From Bradyrhizobium sp. WBOS07 (GTDB lineage Bacteria; Pseudomonadota; Alphaproteobacteria; Rhizobiales; Xanthobacteraceae), in NCBI RefSeq assembly GCF_024585165.1, contig NZ_CP029008.1, forward strand, positions 1,674,001-1,738,000: a stretch of 64,000 nucleotides of DNA, given 5' to 3'. The notes under the pieces are model-generated. The model ran no database searches and had not been told where the DNA came from. It saw only the letters and a list, made by a program, of their open reading frames with translations. The translations under genes were made by a program, and so were the position numbers. This document shows positions 35,183 through 44,677 of the stretch, one piece after another (within the stretch, counting starts at the first letter, position 1; each line of letters starts with the position of its first letter).

Positions 35183-35808
35183 CGCAGAACTCCCAGGAGA
35201 TAGACGAAGGTGAAGACGCCGATCCAGACCACGTCGAGGAAGTGCCAGAACATCGACAGGCACATCAGGCGGCGGCGGTTGGCCTCGATCAGGCCGAACT
35301 TGCCGACCTGCACCATCAAGGTCACCAGCCAGATCAGGCCGCAGGAGACGTGCAGGCCGTGGGTGCCGACCAGGGTGAAGAACGCGGACAGGAAGGCGCT
35401 GCGCTGCGGCGTTGCACCCTCGTGGATCATGTGGGCGAATTCGAAGAGCTCGATGCCGATGAACGCGGCCCCGAACAGGCCGGTGATCGCCAGCCAGACT
35501 TGCGTCTGCGCGACCTTGTTCTGCTGCATCGTCAGCATCGCAAAGCCGTAGGTGATCGACGACAGCAGCAGCATCGAGGTGTTCACCGCGACCAGGTTCA
35601 GGTCGAACAGGTCCTTTGGCGCTGGGCCGGCGGCGTAATTGCCGCCGAGCACGCCGAAGGTGGCGAACAGGATCGCGAAGATGAGGCAGTCGCTCATCAG
35701 GTAGATCCAGAAGCCGAGCGAGGTGCTCCAGCCCTCCGGATGCGGATGCTCGTCGGCGAGGTAGAAGACCGGCTCGCCGGTCTGCGAGGGATGAACGGCG
35801 ACAGTCAT
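35179..35808 (-). CDS. cyoC: CyoC, quinol oxidase subunit III
   Basis: 209 residues, five membrane helices, heme-copper oxidase subunit III family. [24 protein letters not shown] and [15 protein letters not shown] are characteristic of CyoC. It abuts cyoB directly (its ATG is adjacent to the cyoB stop) and overlaps cyoD by ATGA. Confidence 0.95.
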   Translation of the reverse strand: MTVAVHPSQTGEPVFYLADEHPHPEGWSTSLGFWIYLMSDCLIFAILFATFGVLGGNYAAGPAPKDLFDLNLVAVNTSMLLLSSITYGFAMLTMQQNKVAQTQVWLAITGLFGAAFIGIELFEFAHMIHEGATPQRSAFLSAFFTLVGTHGLHVSCGLIWLVTLMVQVGKFGLIEANRRRLMCLSMFWHFLDVVWIGVFTFVYLLGVLR

Positions 35809-37806
35809 TTACTTGGCTCCGGCGAGCAGTTTGGTGCGCGCGTCCTCGGTCCGGATGACGTCTTCAGCCGGGATGTCGAAGTCGCGGTGATAGTTGAAGG
35901 TGTGGCCGATCCCGACGGCGAGCATCGCGATGAAGCTCAGCGCCGCCAACCACCACATGTACCAGACCAGAGCAAAGCCCATCGCGGTGGCGAGCCCGGC
36001 GAGGACGATGCCGGTGCCGGTGCTGCTGGGCATGTGGATCGGCCTGAAGCCGGTGAGGGGGCGCTGGTAGCCGCGGCGCTTCATGTCCCACCAGGCGTCG
36101 TTGTCGTGAACGACAGGGGTGAAGGCGAAATTGTAGTCCGGCGGCGGCGAGGAGGTCGCCCATTCCAGCGTGCGGGCATCCCAGGGGTCGCCCGTGACGT
36201 CCTTGAGCTGCTCGCGCCTGAGGAAGCTGACCGCGAACTGCATCAGCATGCACATGATGCCGAGCAGGACGAGGCCGGCGCCGATCGCGGCGATGACGAA
36301 CCAGATCTGCAAGCTGGGATCGTCGAACACGCGCAGGCGGCGGGTCACGCCCATCAGGCCGAGCACGTAGAGCGGCATGAAGGCGAGGTAGAAGCCGGTG
36401 ACCCAGAACCAGAACGACAGCTTGCCCCAGAACGGATCGAGCCTGAAGCCGAACGCCTTCGGGAACCAGTAGGAGATGCCGGCGAACGCGCCGAACACCA
36501 CGCCGCCGATGATCACGTTGTGGAAGTGCGCGATCAGGAACAGGCTGTTGTGCAGCACGAAGTCGGCCGGCGGCACCGCCAGCAGCACGCCGGTCATGCC
36601 GCCGATCACGAAGGTCAGCATGAAGGCGATGGTCCACATCATCGGCAGCTCGTACCGGATGCGGCCGCGATACATCGTGAACAGCCAGTTGAACATCTTC
36701 GCGCCCGTCGGGATCGAGATGATCATCGTGGTGATGCCGAAGAACGAGTTGACGCTGGCGCCCGAACCCATCGTGAAGAAGTGGTGCAGCCACACCAGGT
36801 ACGACAGGATGGTGATGACGACCGTGGCGTAGACCATCGAGGTGTAGCCGAACAGCCGCTTGCCGGAGAAGGTCGAGGTGACCTCGGAGAAGATGCCGAA
36901 CGCCGGAAGAACCAGGATGTAGACCTCGGGGTGGCCCCAGATCCAGATCAGGTTCACGTACATCATCGGGCTGCCGCCGAAATCGTTGGTGAAGAAGTTG
37001 GTGCCGACGTAGCGATCGAGCGACAGCAGCGCGAGCACGACGGTCAGGACCGGGAAGGAGGCGACGATCAGGACGTTGGTGCAGAGCGAGGTCCAGGTGA
37101 ACACCGGCATCTTCATCATGGTCATGCCGGGGCAGCGCAGCTTGACGATGGTGCAGATCAGGTTGATGCCGGACAGCGTCGTTCCGACGCCGGCGACCTG
37201 AAGCGCCCAGATGTAATAGTCGACGCCGACATCGGGACTGTAGCCGATGTTCGACAGCGGCGGATAGGCCAGCCAGCCGGTGCGGGCGAACTCGCCGATG
37301 AACAGCGAGGCCATCACCAGCACCGCGCCGCCGACGGTCATCCAGAAGCTGAAATTGTTCAGGAACGGAAACGACACGTCGCGCGCGCCGATCTGCAGCG
37401 GCACGACGTAGTTCATCAGGCCCGTGACCAGCGGCATCGCCACGAAGAAGATCATGATGACGCCGTGAGCGGTGAAGACCTGGTCGTAGTGATGGGCGTT
37501 GAGATAGCCCTCGGAGCCGCCGAAGGCGAGCATCTGCTGGCCGCGCATCATCAGCGCGTCGGCAAAGCCGCGCAGCAGCATCACGATGCCGAGGATCATG
37601 TACATGATGCCGATGCGCTTGTGGTCCACGGTGGTGAACCATTCGCGCCAGAGATAGCCCCAGAGGCGGAAATAGGTGAGGGCGCCGAGCAATGCGGCGC
37701 CGCCGAGCGCGACCACGACGAAGGTGCCGACGACGATCGGCTCGTGCAGCGGCAGCGATTCGAAGCCGAGCCGGCCGAAGATGAGCTTGGGAAGATCAGG
37801 AGACAT
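35809..37806 (-). CDS. cyoB: CyoB, quinol oxidase subunit I
   Basis: 665 residues, the catalytic heme-copper subunit. Low-spin heme ligand in [14 protein letters not shown], CuB ligands in [13 protein letters not shown] (with the cross-linked tyrosine) and WLHHFFTMG, and the high-spin and low-spin histidines in [12 protein letters not shown]. The HFHNV form and [13 protein letters not shown] are typical of the bo3-type quinol oxidases rather than cytochrome c oxidases (HFHYV). About 15 membrane helices. It reduces O2 with quinol electrons and pumps protons. Confidence 0.96.
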   Translation of the reverse strand: MSPDLPKLIFGRLGFESLPLHEPIVVGTFVVVALGGAALLGALTYFRLWGYLWREWFTTVDHKRIGIMYMILGIVMLLRGFADALMMRGQQMLAFGGSEGYLNAHHYDQVFTAHGVIMIFFVAMPLVTGLMNYVVPLQIGARDVSFPFLNNFSFWMTVGGAVLVMASLFIGEFARTGWLAYPPLSNIGYSPDVGVDYYIWALQVAGVGTTLSGINLICTIVKLRCPGMTMMKMPVFTWTSLCTNVLIVASFPVLTVVLALLSLDRYVGTNFFTNDFGGSPMMYVNLIWIWGHPEVYILVLPAFGIFSEVTSTFSGKRLFGYTSMVYATVVITILSYLVWLHHFFTMGSGASVNSFFGITTMIISIPTGAKMFNWLFTMYRGRIRYELPMMWTIAFMLTFVIGGMTGVLLAVPPADFVLHNSLFLIAHFHNVIIGGVVFGAFAGISYWFPKAFGFRLDPFWGKLSFWFWVTGFYLAFMPLYVLGLMGVTRRLRVFDDPSLQIWFVIAAIGAGLVLLGIMCMLMQFAVSFLRREQLKDVTGDPWDARTLEWATSSPPPDYNFAFTPVVHDNDAWWDMKRRGYQRPLTGFRPIHMPSSTGTGIVLAGLATAMGFALVWYMWWLAALSFIAMLAVGIGHTFNYHRDFDIPAEDVIRTEDARTKLLAGAK

Positions 37807-37831
37807 GCGAATTCTCTTTAGGAATCTGACT

Positions 37832-38992
37832 TCAGGAGTCGGACTTCGGACGCTGTCCGAGGAAGAAGGACGAGGACTTCAGCGGCGTGAACGAGGGCCG
37901 CTTCAGGCCGGCGCCGAGCAGCGGCGCGGTGTCGACGGGAGCCGTGATGGACGCGGTGGTCCTGCCCTGCGGCGCATCCGGCGTGCAGGTGCCGGCGACG
38001 AAGCTCGGCTCGGGCCCAAGCGCGGTGCCGCGGCGGGCGTATTTGTCGTAGGCCAGCGGCAGGGTGTTGTTGAGGCCCTGATGGCCGGCGCCGCCCTTGG
38101 CGTCGATCGCCATCATTTCGCTCTGGCACATCTTGCCGGTCTCGACGCACATGTTGAGGATCAGGCGGTAGAGATCGGCATCGACGGTGCCCCAGCGCCG
38201 CACCGGCTCATTCTGGCTGGGCTTCTCGAGCTGGAGATATTCGGCGCGGCCGAGCGCGCCGCCGGCGGATTTGGCCTGCGCGATCCAGGCGTCAAAGCCC
38301 TTGTCGTCGAGGCCCCGGAAGTTGAAGTGCATGCCGGAGAAGCCGGCGCCGCTGTAGTTGGCCGAGAAGCCCTTATACGTGCCGGCGTGGTTCACCACCG
38401 CATGCAGCTTGGTCTCCATGCCCGGCATCGCGTAGATCTGGCCGGCCAGCGCGGGGATGTAGAACGAGTTCATCACCGAGGACGCCGTGATGCGGAAGGT
38501 GATCGGGCGATCGACCGGAGCTGCGAGCTCGTTGACGGTGGCGATGCCGTAGTCCGGGTAGATGAACAGCCATTTCCAGTCGAGCGCGACGACGTCGACC
38601 TCGAGTGGAGCCTTGGCCTGATCCACGGCGCGGTCGGCATGGATGCGGCCGAGCGTGCGATAGGGGTCGAGCAGATGCGTGCCCATCCAGGTCAGCGCCC
38701 CCAGGCAAACGATGATCAAGAGCGGCGCCGACCAGATCACGAGCTCGAGGGCGGTCGAGTGATCCCAGTCCGGCTCGTAGCGGGCCGCGGTGTTGGACTG
38801 GCGATAGCGCCAGGCGAACAGCACGGTCAGCGCCATCACCGGGAGGACGATCAGGAGCATCAGGACGGTGGAGATGACGACGAGGTCGCGCTGTTGGGCT
38901 GCGATATCGCCGGCTGGGGCCAGCACGACGTAGTCGCAGCCGGTGAGCGCAGCAGCCAGAGGTAGTAGCGCCAGGATCTTGAGACGAGACAC
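37832..38992 (-). CDS. cyoA: CyoA, quinol oxidase subunit II (lipoprotein)
   Basis: 386 residues from a GTG at 38992 with AAAGG eight bases before it. A lipobox LTGC at residues 16-19, two membrane helices, then a periplasmic cupredoxin-like domain. The CuA ligands of cytochrome c oxidase are absent: the equivalent region reads [14 protein letters not shown] without the CxxxC pair, as in quinol oxidases. First gene of cyoABCD-surf1-regS-regR. The C-terminal 80 residues are an extended low-complexity tail. A 23-bp palindrome lies 67 bp upstream. Confidence 0.95.
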   Translation of the reverse strand: MSRLKILALLPLAAALTGCDYVVLAPAGDIAAQQRDLVVISTVLMLLIVLPVMALTVLFAWRYRQSNTAARYEPDWDHSTALELVIWSAPLLIIVCLGALTWMGTHLLDPYRTLGRIHADRAVDQAKAPLEVDVVALDWKWLFIYPDYGIATVNELAAPVDRPITFRITASSVMNSFYIPALAGQIYAMPGMETKLHAVVNHAGTYKGFSANYSGAGFSGMHFNFRGLDDKGFDAWIAQAKSAGGALGRAEYLQLEKPSQNEPVRRWGTVDADLYRLILNMCVETGKMCQSEMMAIDAKGGAGHQGLNNTLPLAYDKYARRGTALGPEPSFVAGTCTPDAPQGRTTASITAPVDTAPLLGAGLKRPSFTPLKSSSFFLGQRPKSDS

Positions 38993-39058
38993 GGGCCGAG
39001 CCTTTGAGAATGAGTTTCTTTTGCGGGAGCAACGGGTAGCTGCGGCGCAACAATCCGG

Positions 39059-39081
39059 ACATTGGACAATTTGTCCAATGT
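39059..39081. promoter_or_regulatory. Perfect 23-bp palindrome between cyoA and the MFS gene
   Basis: Arms ACATTGGACAA (39059-39069) and TTGTCCAATGT (39071-39081) around a central T, in the divergent intergenic region. A second outer pair GCAACA (39047-39052)/TGTTGC (39079-39084) overlaps. It looks like an operator for a dimeric regulator that could control both directions. It does not match FNR or RegR consensus. Confidence 0.65.
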
Positions 39082-39172
39082 TGCAGTGCGGGAGGTTGGG
39101 TCAGACAGGGCCAGATTGCCCGGCGCCCGCCGGGCGGTCGGCTTTGGTTTTCAGGACGTTAAGGGCGCACGC

Positions 39173-40501
39173 ATGGCGACGGCACAGACCCCCGCAATGG
39201 CAGACCTCCACACGGGCGAGCATGGCCACGACCAGGCCAGCCCCGGTGAGATCGCCATTGGCGTCATCATCGGCCGCACCTCGGAATTCTTCGACTTCTT
39301 CGTCTTCGCGATCGCCTCGGTGATCGTATTCCCGCGCCTGGTCTTCCCGTTCGCGAGCGAGCTGACCGGCACCCTCTATTCCTTCATGATCTTCGCGCTG
39401 GCCTTCATGGCGCGTCCGATCGGCACCGTCATCTTCATGACGGTCGACCGTGCCTACGGCAAGACGGCCAAGCTGATCTCGGCGCTGTTCCTGCTCGGCA
39501 CCGCGACCGTCGCGCTGGCGTTCCTGCCCGGCTATCACGAGATCGGCGTCGCCGCGATCTGGCTGCTGGCACTGGCGCGCATCGCTCAGGGCCTCGCCTG
39601 GGGCGGCGCCTGGGACGGAATGGCCTCGCTGCTGGCGCTGAATGCGCCGCCCTCCAAGCGCGGCTGGTACGCGATGGTGCCGCAGCTCGGCGCTCCGCTC
39701 GGGCTGATCGTGGCGAGCGCGCTGTTCGCCTATTTCGCCGGCAATCTGTCGGCCGACGATTTCTTCGACTGGGGCTGGCGCTATCCGTTCTTCGTTGCCT
39801 TTGCCATCAACGTGGTGGCGCTGTTCGCGCGCCTGCGCATGGTGACGACGGAGGAATATGCCACGCTGTTCGAGACCCGCGAATTGCAGCCGGCGCGCAT
39901 CTCCGAGACGGTCGCGCGCGAAGGCCAGACCATCATGCTCGGCGCGTTCGCGCCGCTCGCGAGTTTCGCGCTGTTTCACATGGTTACGGTGTTTCCGCTG
40001 TCCTGGGTGTTCCTGTTCACGCACGAGAGCCCGGTGCGCTTCCTGATCATCGAGATCGTCGCCGCCGTGTTCGGCGTCGGCGCGATCGTGGCCTCCGGCA
40101 TCATCGCCGACCGCGTCGGGCGCAAGTCGCTCTTGATGGGATCGGCGATCGCGATCGCGATCTATAGCGGCTTTGCCCCGCAATTGCTCGATGCCGGCGC
40201 GTTCGGCGAGACCATCTACATGGTGATCGGCTTCATCCTGCTCGGCCTGTCCTTCGGCCAGTCCTCCGGTGCGATCGCCTCGAACTTCAAGCAGGCCTAT
40301 CGCTACACCGCCTCGGCGTTGACCTCGGACATGGCCTGGCTGTTCGGCGCCGGCTTCGCGCCGCTGGTCGCGTTGCTGCTCGCCACCAATCTCGGCGTCA
40401 TCGCTTCGGGGGCGTATCTGCTCTCCGGCGCGTTCTGGACCCTGCTGGCACTGTGGCTCAGCGGCCAGCGCGAGGCCGGCGATATGGACGCGGGGCGTTG
40501 A
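39173..40501 (+). CDS. MFS transporter, MHS-type (metabolite:proton symporter)
   Basis: 442 residues with about 12 membrane helices. After a 35-residue hydrophilic N-terminus comes IAIGVIIGRTSEFFDFFVFA, equivalent to the 'GTxxEWYDFxxY' start of the MHS family; the loop between helices 2 and 3 (ARPIGTVIFMTVDRAYGKTAKL) and SGIIADRVGRKS also fit. The substrate, probably an organic acid, is unknown. Divergent from cyoA. The ATG at 39173 is chosen for the family-like N-terminus. Confidence 0.85.
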   Translation: MATAQTPAMADLHTGEHGHDQASPGEIAIGVIIGRTSEFFDFFVFAIASVIVFPRLVFPFASELTGTLYSFMIFALAFMARPIGTVIFMTVDRAYGKTAKLISALFLLGTATVALAFLPGYHEIGVAAIWLLALARIAQGLAWGGAWDGMASLLALNAPPSKRGWYAMVPQLGAPLGLIVASALFAYFAGNLSADDFFDWGWRYPFFVAFAINVVALFARLRMVTTEEYATLFETRELQPARISETVAREGQTIMLGAFAPLASFALFHMVTVFPLSWVFLFTHESPVRFLIIEIVAAVFGVGAIVASGIIADRVGRKSLLMGSAIAIAIYSGFAPQLLDAGAFGETIYMVIGFILLGLSFGQSSGAIASNFKQAYRYTASALTSDMAWLFGAGFAPLVALLLATNLGVIASGAYLLSGAFWTLLALWLSGQREAGDMDAGR

Positions 40502-40531
40502 GGCTTACGCAGTAGCCGCATCGCAAGGTCT

Positions 40532-40623
40532 CGTAGGGTGGGCAAAGGCGCGTAAGCGCCGTGCCCACCATTTGATTATGATTGAAAGAGTTGGTGGGCA
40601 CGCTTCGCTTTGCCCAACCTACG
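40532..40623. repeat. Inverted repeat CGTAGGGTGGGCAAAG family (family B, copy 2)
   Basis: CGTAGGGTGGGCAAAGGCGC...GTGCCCACCA and TGGTGGGCAC...TTTGCCCAACCTACG (one mismatch). It sits between the convergent MFS and M48 genes. Confidence 0.85.
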
Positions 40624-40638
40624 GCACCGGCCGTTGCG

Positions 40639-42138
40639 TCAATCCGCCACGATCTTCACGCGGTCGCGCACTTTCACTTGCGCGGTGCGATCGAGGCCGT
40701 TGAGCACGCGGAAGCGCTCGGCGGGATGATCGACGCCGGACATGCGGTGGGACAGCGATTCCACGGTATCGCCGGGCTGCACCGTGATGACCTTGATGCG
40801 GAGCGGGCGAGCGGCCTGGATCTCCTCGAGCGTCAGGCGGCGGAACGACTGGACGGTCTCCCGCGCGTTGCGCTCGCTCTCGGTCGATTTCTGCCTTGCC
40901 GCGAAGATGAAGCGATAGACGTCGCTGCCGAAGCGCAGCGCGTAGACCTTGAACTGCCACTGGTCGCCCTTGGCGGTGGCGGATGCGGCCGGGAAGCCGT
41001 TGATGGTGAGGTCCTCGGTGGACGCCTTCTCGACGCCCTCCATCCAGCCGGAGTTCAGATAGTCGCCGAGCGACTGCTCGGCCGGCACGCGCACCACGTC
41101 GAACCGCATCGCCTGTGCGCCGCCCTCGCGCACGCCGATCACGGCTTGGGCGGTGTTGTCGAGCGTGAAATTCTCCGGCGCCTGGAAGGTGAAGCCGAGC
41201 TTCGGATGCAGGAAGCGGCGGCCGCGGACGAACCCTTCGCTGGGGTCCTCGCCGTAGACGAGGTTGTCGATCGCGGCGAGATAGCTCTCGCGGTCGCGCT
41301 CGGCGCCTTCGGGCGCAGTGTATTGCCGCGCGATGTTCTGCGCGTTCTGCACGCGCTCCGGGGTTGCCGGGTGCGACGAGGTGAAATCCTGCGCGCGCGG
41401 ATCGAGCGAAGACTTGCCGGCCTTCAGCTCGGCATTGCGCTCCATCGCCGAGAGGAAGCGCGCCGCACCGTAGGGATCGAAATGCGCCTTGGCGGAGATG
41501 CCGACGCCGATGCCATCCGCCTCGAGCTCCTGCTTGCGCGAGAAGCTGGCCATGGTGAGCTTGGTCTTGGCCAGCGCCAGCGCGGTGAGATCGGGATCGT
41601 TGCTCATGTCGGTGACGACGCGGGTGACGATCGCGGCCTGGCGCGCCTGGTCCTCGCGCATCGCCGCGTGCTTGGACAGCACATGCGCCATCTCGTGGCT
41701 GAGCACGGAAGACAGCTCCGAGGTGTCGCTCGCCAGCGCCAGCAGCCCGCGCGTGACATAGAGCTGGCCGTTCGGCAGCGCGAAGGCGTTCACCGCGCCG
41801 GAATTGAGGATGGTGACCTTGTAGCCCTGGTCGGGACGGTCGGACGCCGCCACCAGCCGGTCGACGGTCTTGCTGACGAGTGCTTCGAGCCTGGGATCGT
41901 CATAGGTTCCGCCATAGCTCCCCAGGATGCGCTCGTGCTCCTTCTCGGTGGCGGGGGTCTGCGCGACGGCCGGCTTGGGCTTGGGCATCGCGACGGCCGG
42001 AGGGGTCGCGGCAGCCTGGAACCGGCCCATATCGCCGCAACCCGCCAGCGCTGTGCTCAGGACAAGGCCAAGCGCAGCCGACGCAGCCCGCAGGCGGCGG
42101 CCATCACCTCGTCCGTGCCGTTCTAGCACCCCATTCAC
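40639..42138 (-). CDS. M48-family metalloprotease lipoprotein with C-terminal LysM-like domain
   Basis: 499 residues. Lipobox ALAGC at residues 30-34 predicts a lipoprotein. The peptidase M48 core contains the zinc motif HEMAH (about residue 148) and the third ligand region ELEADGIGVGI (about 206). The C-terminal 50 residues (ITVQPGDTVESLSHRM...FRVLNGL) form a LysM-type peptidoglycan-binding domain. It resembles BepA/YfgC and Loi-type periplasmic proteases in outer-membrane quality control. It is 26 bp downstream of the thermonuclease-like gene. Confidence 0.9.
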   Translation of the reverse strand: MNGVLERHGRGDGRRLRAASAALGLVLSTALAGCGDMGRFQAAATPPAVAMPKPKPAVAQTPATEKEHERILGSYGGTYDDPRLEALVSKTVDRLVAASDRPDQGYKVTILNSGAVNAFALPNGQLYVTRGLLALASDTSELSSVLSHEMAHVLSKHAAMREDQARQAAIVTRVVTDMSNDPDLTALALAKTKLTMASFSRKQELEADGIGVGISAKAHFDPYGAARFLSAMERNAELKAGKSSLDPRAQDFTSSHPATPERVQNAQNIARQYTAPEGAERDRESYLAAIDNLVYGEDPSEGFVRGRRFLHPKLGFTFQAPENFTLDNTAQAVIGVREGGAQAMRFDVVRVPAEQSLGDYLNSGWMEGVEKASTEDLTINGFPAASATAKGDQWQFKVYALRFGSDVYRFIFAARQKSTESERNARETVQSFRRLTLEEIQAARPLRIKVITVQPGDTVESLSHRMSGVDHPAERFRVLNGLDRTAQVKVRDRVKIVAD

Positions 42139-42164
42139 GTCGCTTAACCCGTGTCCGGCCTGCT

Positions 42165-42935
42165 CTAAGGCCTTACCCCTGTCGGCTCGTTTGCGCCGAG
42201 CAACTCGACCTGTCCTACGAGGCGTATGTCGATGCGCGGCCCCGTATTTCCCTCGACCCAGCCCCGAACTCGAATACGCTTGTTCTCCAAGGACTTAAGG
42301 GGAATCCTCGCGCTTTCAAACGCCGGCAGCGTGCGTTTGGAGATAGTCGCCGCAAAGCCTCGTGTCCAGTTTCGTCCGAAGTTGAGGTAGGTCGTTGCCC
42401 CAGCTTGCCGGACAGACAGGACTTTGCCCTCGACCACCACAAAGCGCCCGATCCCTGCCAAAATATCGTCCGGACTTTCCGCGTTTTTTATGGCCGACGG
42501 GTCAGCCCAACTGCCCTTTTTTTGGCGCCGTGCCGCTGCTTCCGACGCCATCAGGGCGGCCGCGCAGTCGCTGTCCGTGATCTCGGCCGAGACCATGGCC
42601 TCGCCCTGGGCCAGCAGCATGGCCTGCACCGGATTGTCGCTTTCGCCGATGAAGACCAGCGCGCCCTGACGGCCATAGCGGTCCGGCGTGTCGTCGCTGC
42701 CGCGGAGCCTGACGTCGCCGCCGGCGAGCAGCGACACCAGCGCCTGCTTGGTCGTCGCCATGGGCTCGATCCCCACGAGACGGATCTCGCGGCCGTCGTC
42801 GAGACGGAAGCTACGCGCATCGACGATGGCGGCGACGCGGCCCTCGCCCTGGGACTCGAACTGGCACGGCGCAGCAGACGCGGTATGACCCGCGATGAGA
42901 AGAAAGACGACGCTGAGATGAAGCAGTTGCGTCAC
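42165..42935 (-). CDS. Exported thermonuclease-like (SNase-fold) protein, catalytic Glu not seen
   Basis: 256 residues from a GTG at 42935, giving a signal peptide (LLHLSVVFLLIAGHTASAA). The SNase fold is indicated by SFRLDDGREIRLVGIEP (about residues 40-56), DRYGRQGALVF and LLAQGEAMVS. The canonical 'RLxGIDxPE' has become RLVGIEPMA, so the acid equivalent to E43 of staphylococcal nuclease appears missing, while the first arginine and the RYGR arginine remain. It may bind rather than cut nucleic acid. An ATG at 43016 would add 27 residues but lies in a repeat. Confidence 0.75.
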   Translation of the reverse strand: MTQLLHLSVVFLLIAGHTASAAPCQFESQGEGRVAAIVDARSFRLDDGREIRLVGIEPMATTKQALVSLLAGGDVRLRGSDDTPDRYGRQGALVFIGESDNPVQAMLLAQGEAMVSAEITDSDCAAALMASEAAARRQKKGSWADPSAIKNAESPDDILAGIGRFVVVEGKVLSVRQAGATTYLNFGRNWTRGFAATISKRTLPAFESARIPLKSLENKRIRVRGWVEGNTGPRIDIRLVGQVELLGANEPTGVRP

Positions 42936-43011
42936 GTGACCCGGAGAGGTTGCGTTGCGCGCCGACCATAACTCAGGCGAGGTGGGTCGCGAAGGGGCTT
43001 CTACGCACTCC

Positions 43012-43098
43012 GTCATTGCGAGCGCAGCGAAGCAAGCCGGAGTCTTTCCGCGGAGGGCTTCTGGATTGCTTCGTCGCAAGAGCTCCTCGCAATGACGG
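43012..43098. repeat. Inverted repeat GTCATTGCGAGC...CGCAATGAC (family D)
   Basis: CGTCATTGCGAGC at 43012-43024 and CTCGCAATGACG at 43086-43097, with AGCGAAGCAA and TTGCTTCGTCGC pairing inside. It is a very widespread type of proteobacterial intergenic element. It occupies much of the gap upstream of the thermonuclease-like gene; the rest up to 43291 shows no gene. Confidence 0.8.
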
Positions 43099-43291
43099 CG
43101 GAGGCGCTCTTCCGCATCTCACCATTCCGCTTTGCGGAAAGCTCGCAATGATCATTCATCTTCATCATCGCTCGCGCTTGCTGCGCTGTTGCGCATGCGG
43201 CATGATTGCGGCAATAGCGACAGTCAGAACCAACCAAGAGCAATAACCAAGCCGCCATCAGAGCACGGCGCGATAAGGGAGATCGTTTTCC

Positions 43292-44497
43292 ATGAAGACT
43301 ATTTTGTCGGGCATTTTTGCCGCTGCATTTGCCCTCAATGCGAGCGCCGCGCAGGCCCAGGACAAGCCGCCTCTCAAGATCGGCGGCATCCTGGACATGT
43401 CGAGCCTCTATGCCGACATCACCGGCGCCGGCAGCGAGACCGCGGCCAAGATGGCGGTGGAGGACTTCGGCGGCGAAGTGCTGGGGCGCAAGATCCAGGT
43501 GCTCGCGGCCGACCATCAGAACAAGGCCGATCTCTCCGGCAATATCGCCCGCGACATGCTCGACAACCAGGGCGTCGAGATGATCTACGACGTCGCGGCC
43601 TCCGCGACCGCGCTAGCGGCCGGCGAGATCGCAAAGGCGCGCAACAAGATCATCATGTTCAACGGCCCGGGCTCGATCCGTCTCACCAACGAGGCCTGCG
43701 GTCCCTACACCATCCATTACGTGTTCGACACCTACGGCCAAGCCAATGTGACCGGCCTTGCGGCGGTGAAGACGGGCCTCGACAGCTGGTACTTCCTCAC
43801 GGCCGACTACGCCTTCGGCCAGGATCTGGAGAAGGACACCAGTGCCGTCGTGACCAAGACCGGCGGCAAGGTGCTGGGCAGCGTGCGCCATCCGCTCAAC
43901 ACCTCGGATTTCTCGTCCTTCCTGCTGCAGGCGCAGGCCTCCAAGGCCAAGGTGATCGGGCTCGCCAATGCCGGCGGCGACACCGTCAACGCCATCAAGC
44001 AGGCGGCCGAGTTCGGGATCATGAAGGGCGGCCAGAAGGTCTCGCCGCTGCTCGTCTTCGTCACCGACATCGACTCGATCGGCCTCGAGACCGCGCAGGG
44101 GCTGCTGCTGGCGGAAGCGTTCTACTGGGACATGAACGACGAGACCCGCGCCTTCTCCAAGCGCTTCCAGGAGCGCGTGAAGCGGCCGCCGACCTCGGCG
44201 CAGGCCGGCGTCTACTCCTCCGTCACGCATTACCTGAAGGCGGTGAAGGCGGCCGGCACGACCGATGCTGCGGCCGTGATGAAGGTGATGAAGGAGACGC
44301 CGATCAACGACTTCTTCGCCAAGAACGGCAAGATCCGCGAGGACGGCCGCATGATCCACGACATGTACCTGTTCGAGGTGAAGAAGCCGTCGGAGTCGAA
44401 GGGCCGCTGGGACGATTACAAGCTGCTCGCCACCGTGCCCGGCAACGAGGCGTTCCAGCCGCTGGAGCAGTCGCGCTGTCCGCTGGTGAAGAAGTGA
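43292..44497 (+). CDS. Branched-chain amino acid/amide-type ABC transporter substrate-binding protein
   Basis: 401 residues, type I periplasmic binding fold. Signal peptide MKTILSGIFAAAFALNASAAQAQ, then LKIGGILDMSSLYADITG and the pseudo-palindromic two-lobe pattern (MIYDVAASATALA, WYFLTADYAFGQDLEKD, ANAGGDTVNAIKQA). It belongs to the LivK/UrtA-like family; 'ABC transporter substrate-binding protein' is as far as the sequence supports. No permease or ATPase genes are adjacent, so it is an orphan or works with components elsewhere. Confidence 0.9.
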   Translation: MKTILSGIFAAAFALNASAAQAQDKPPLKIGGILDMSSLYADITGAGSETAAKMAVEDFGGEVLGRKIQVLAADHQNKADLSGNIARDMLDNQGVEMIYDVAASATALAAGEIAKARNKIIMFNGPGSIRLTNEACGPYTIHYVFDTYGQANVTGLAAVKTGLDSWYFLTADYAFGQDLEKDTSAVVTKTGGKVLGSVRHPLNTSDFSSFLLQAQASKAKVIGLANAGGDTVNAIKQAAEFGIMKGGQKVSPLLVFVTDIDSIGLETAQGLLLAEAFYWDMNDETRAFSKRFQERVKRPPTSAQAGVYSSVTHYLKAVKAAGTTDAAAVMKVMKETPINDFFAKNGKIREDGRMIHDMYLFEVKKPSESKGRWDDYKLLATVPGNEAFQPLEQSRCPLVKK

Positions 44498-44540
44498 CGG
44501 CGTGAGTCGTCCTGACGACGATCGTGCCCAACAACAGGTG

Positions 44541-44640
44541 GTCATCCCGGGGCGCGAAGCGAACCCGGGATCCATCGGGCGGCAGTGACGGTTGAGGAAT
44601 GGATTCCGGGTTCGCGCCAAGGGGCGCGCCCCGGAATGAC
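44541..44640. repeat. Palindromic repeat (family A/E-like, without CCACAGGG core)
   Basis: GTCATCCCGGGGCGCGAAGC and GGCGCGCCCCGGAATGAC flank GGGATCCATC / GATTCCGGGTTCGCGCC. Between the binding protein and enoyl-CoA hydratase genes. Confidence 0.7.
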
Positions 44641-44677
44641 CGAGTAAATCGAGGCATCGAACAAGAGGCCAACACCC

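Noticed and set aside
35242-37821. 859-codon plus-strand ORF opposite cyoB and cyoC
   Set aside because: It is a GC-rich shadow of strongly supported heme-copper oxidase genes; composition is His/Glu/Asp/Arg-rich without any motif.
39059-39081. FNR/FixK-type box before cyoA
   Set aside because: The palindrome does not contain TTGAT-N4-ATCAA; it is reported as an unknown operator instead.
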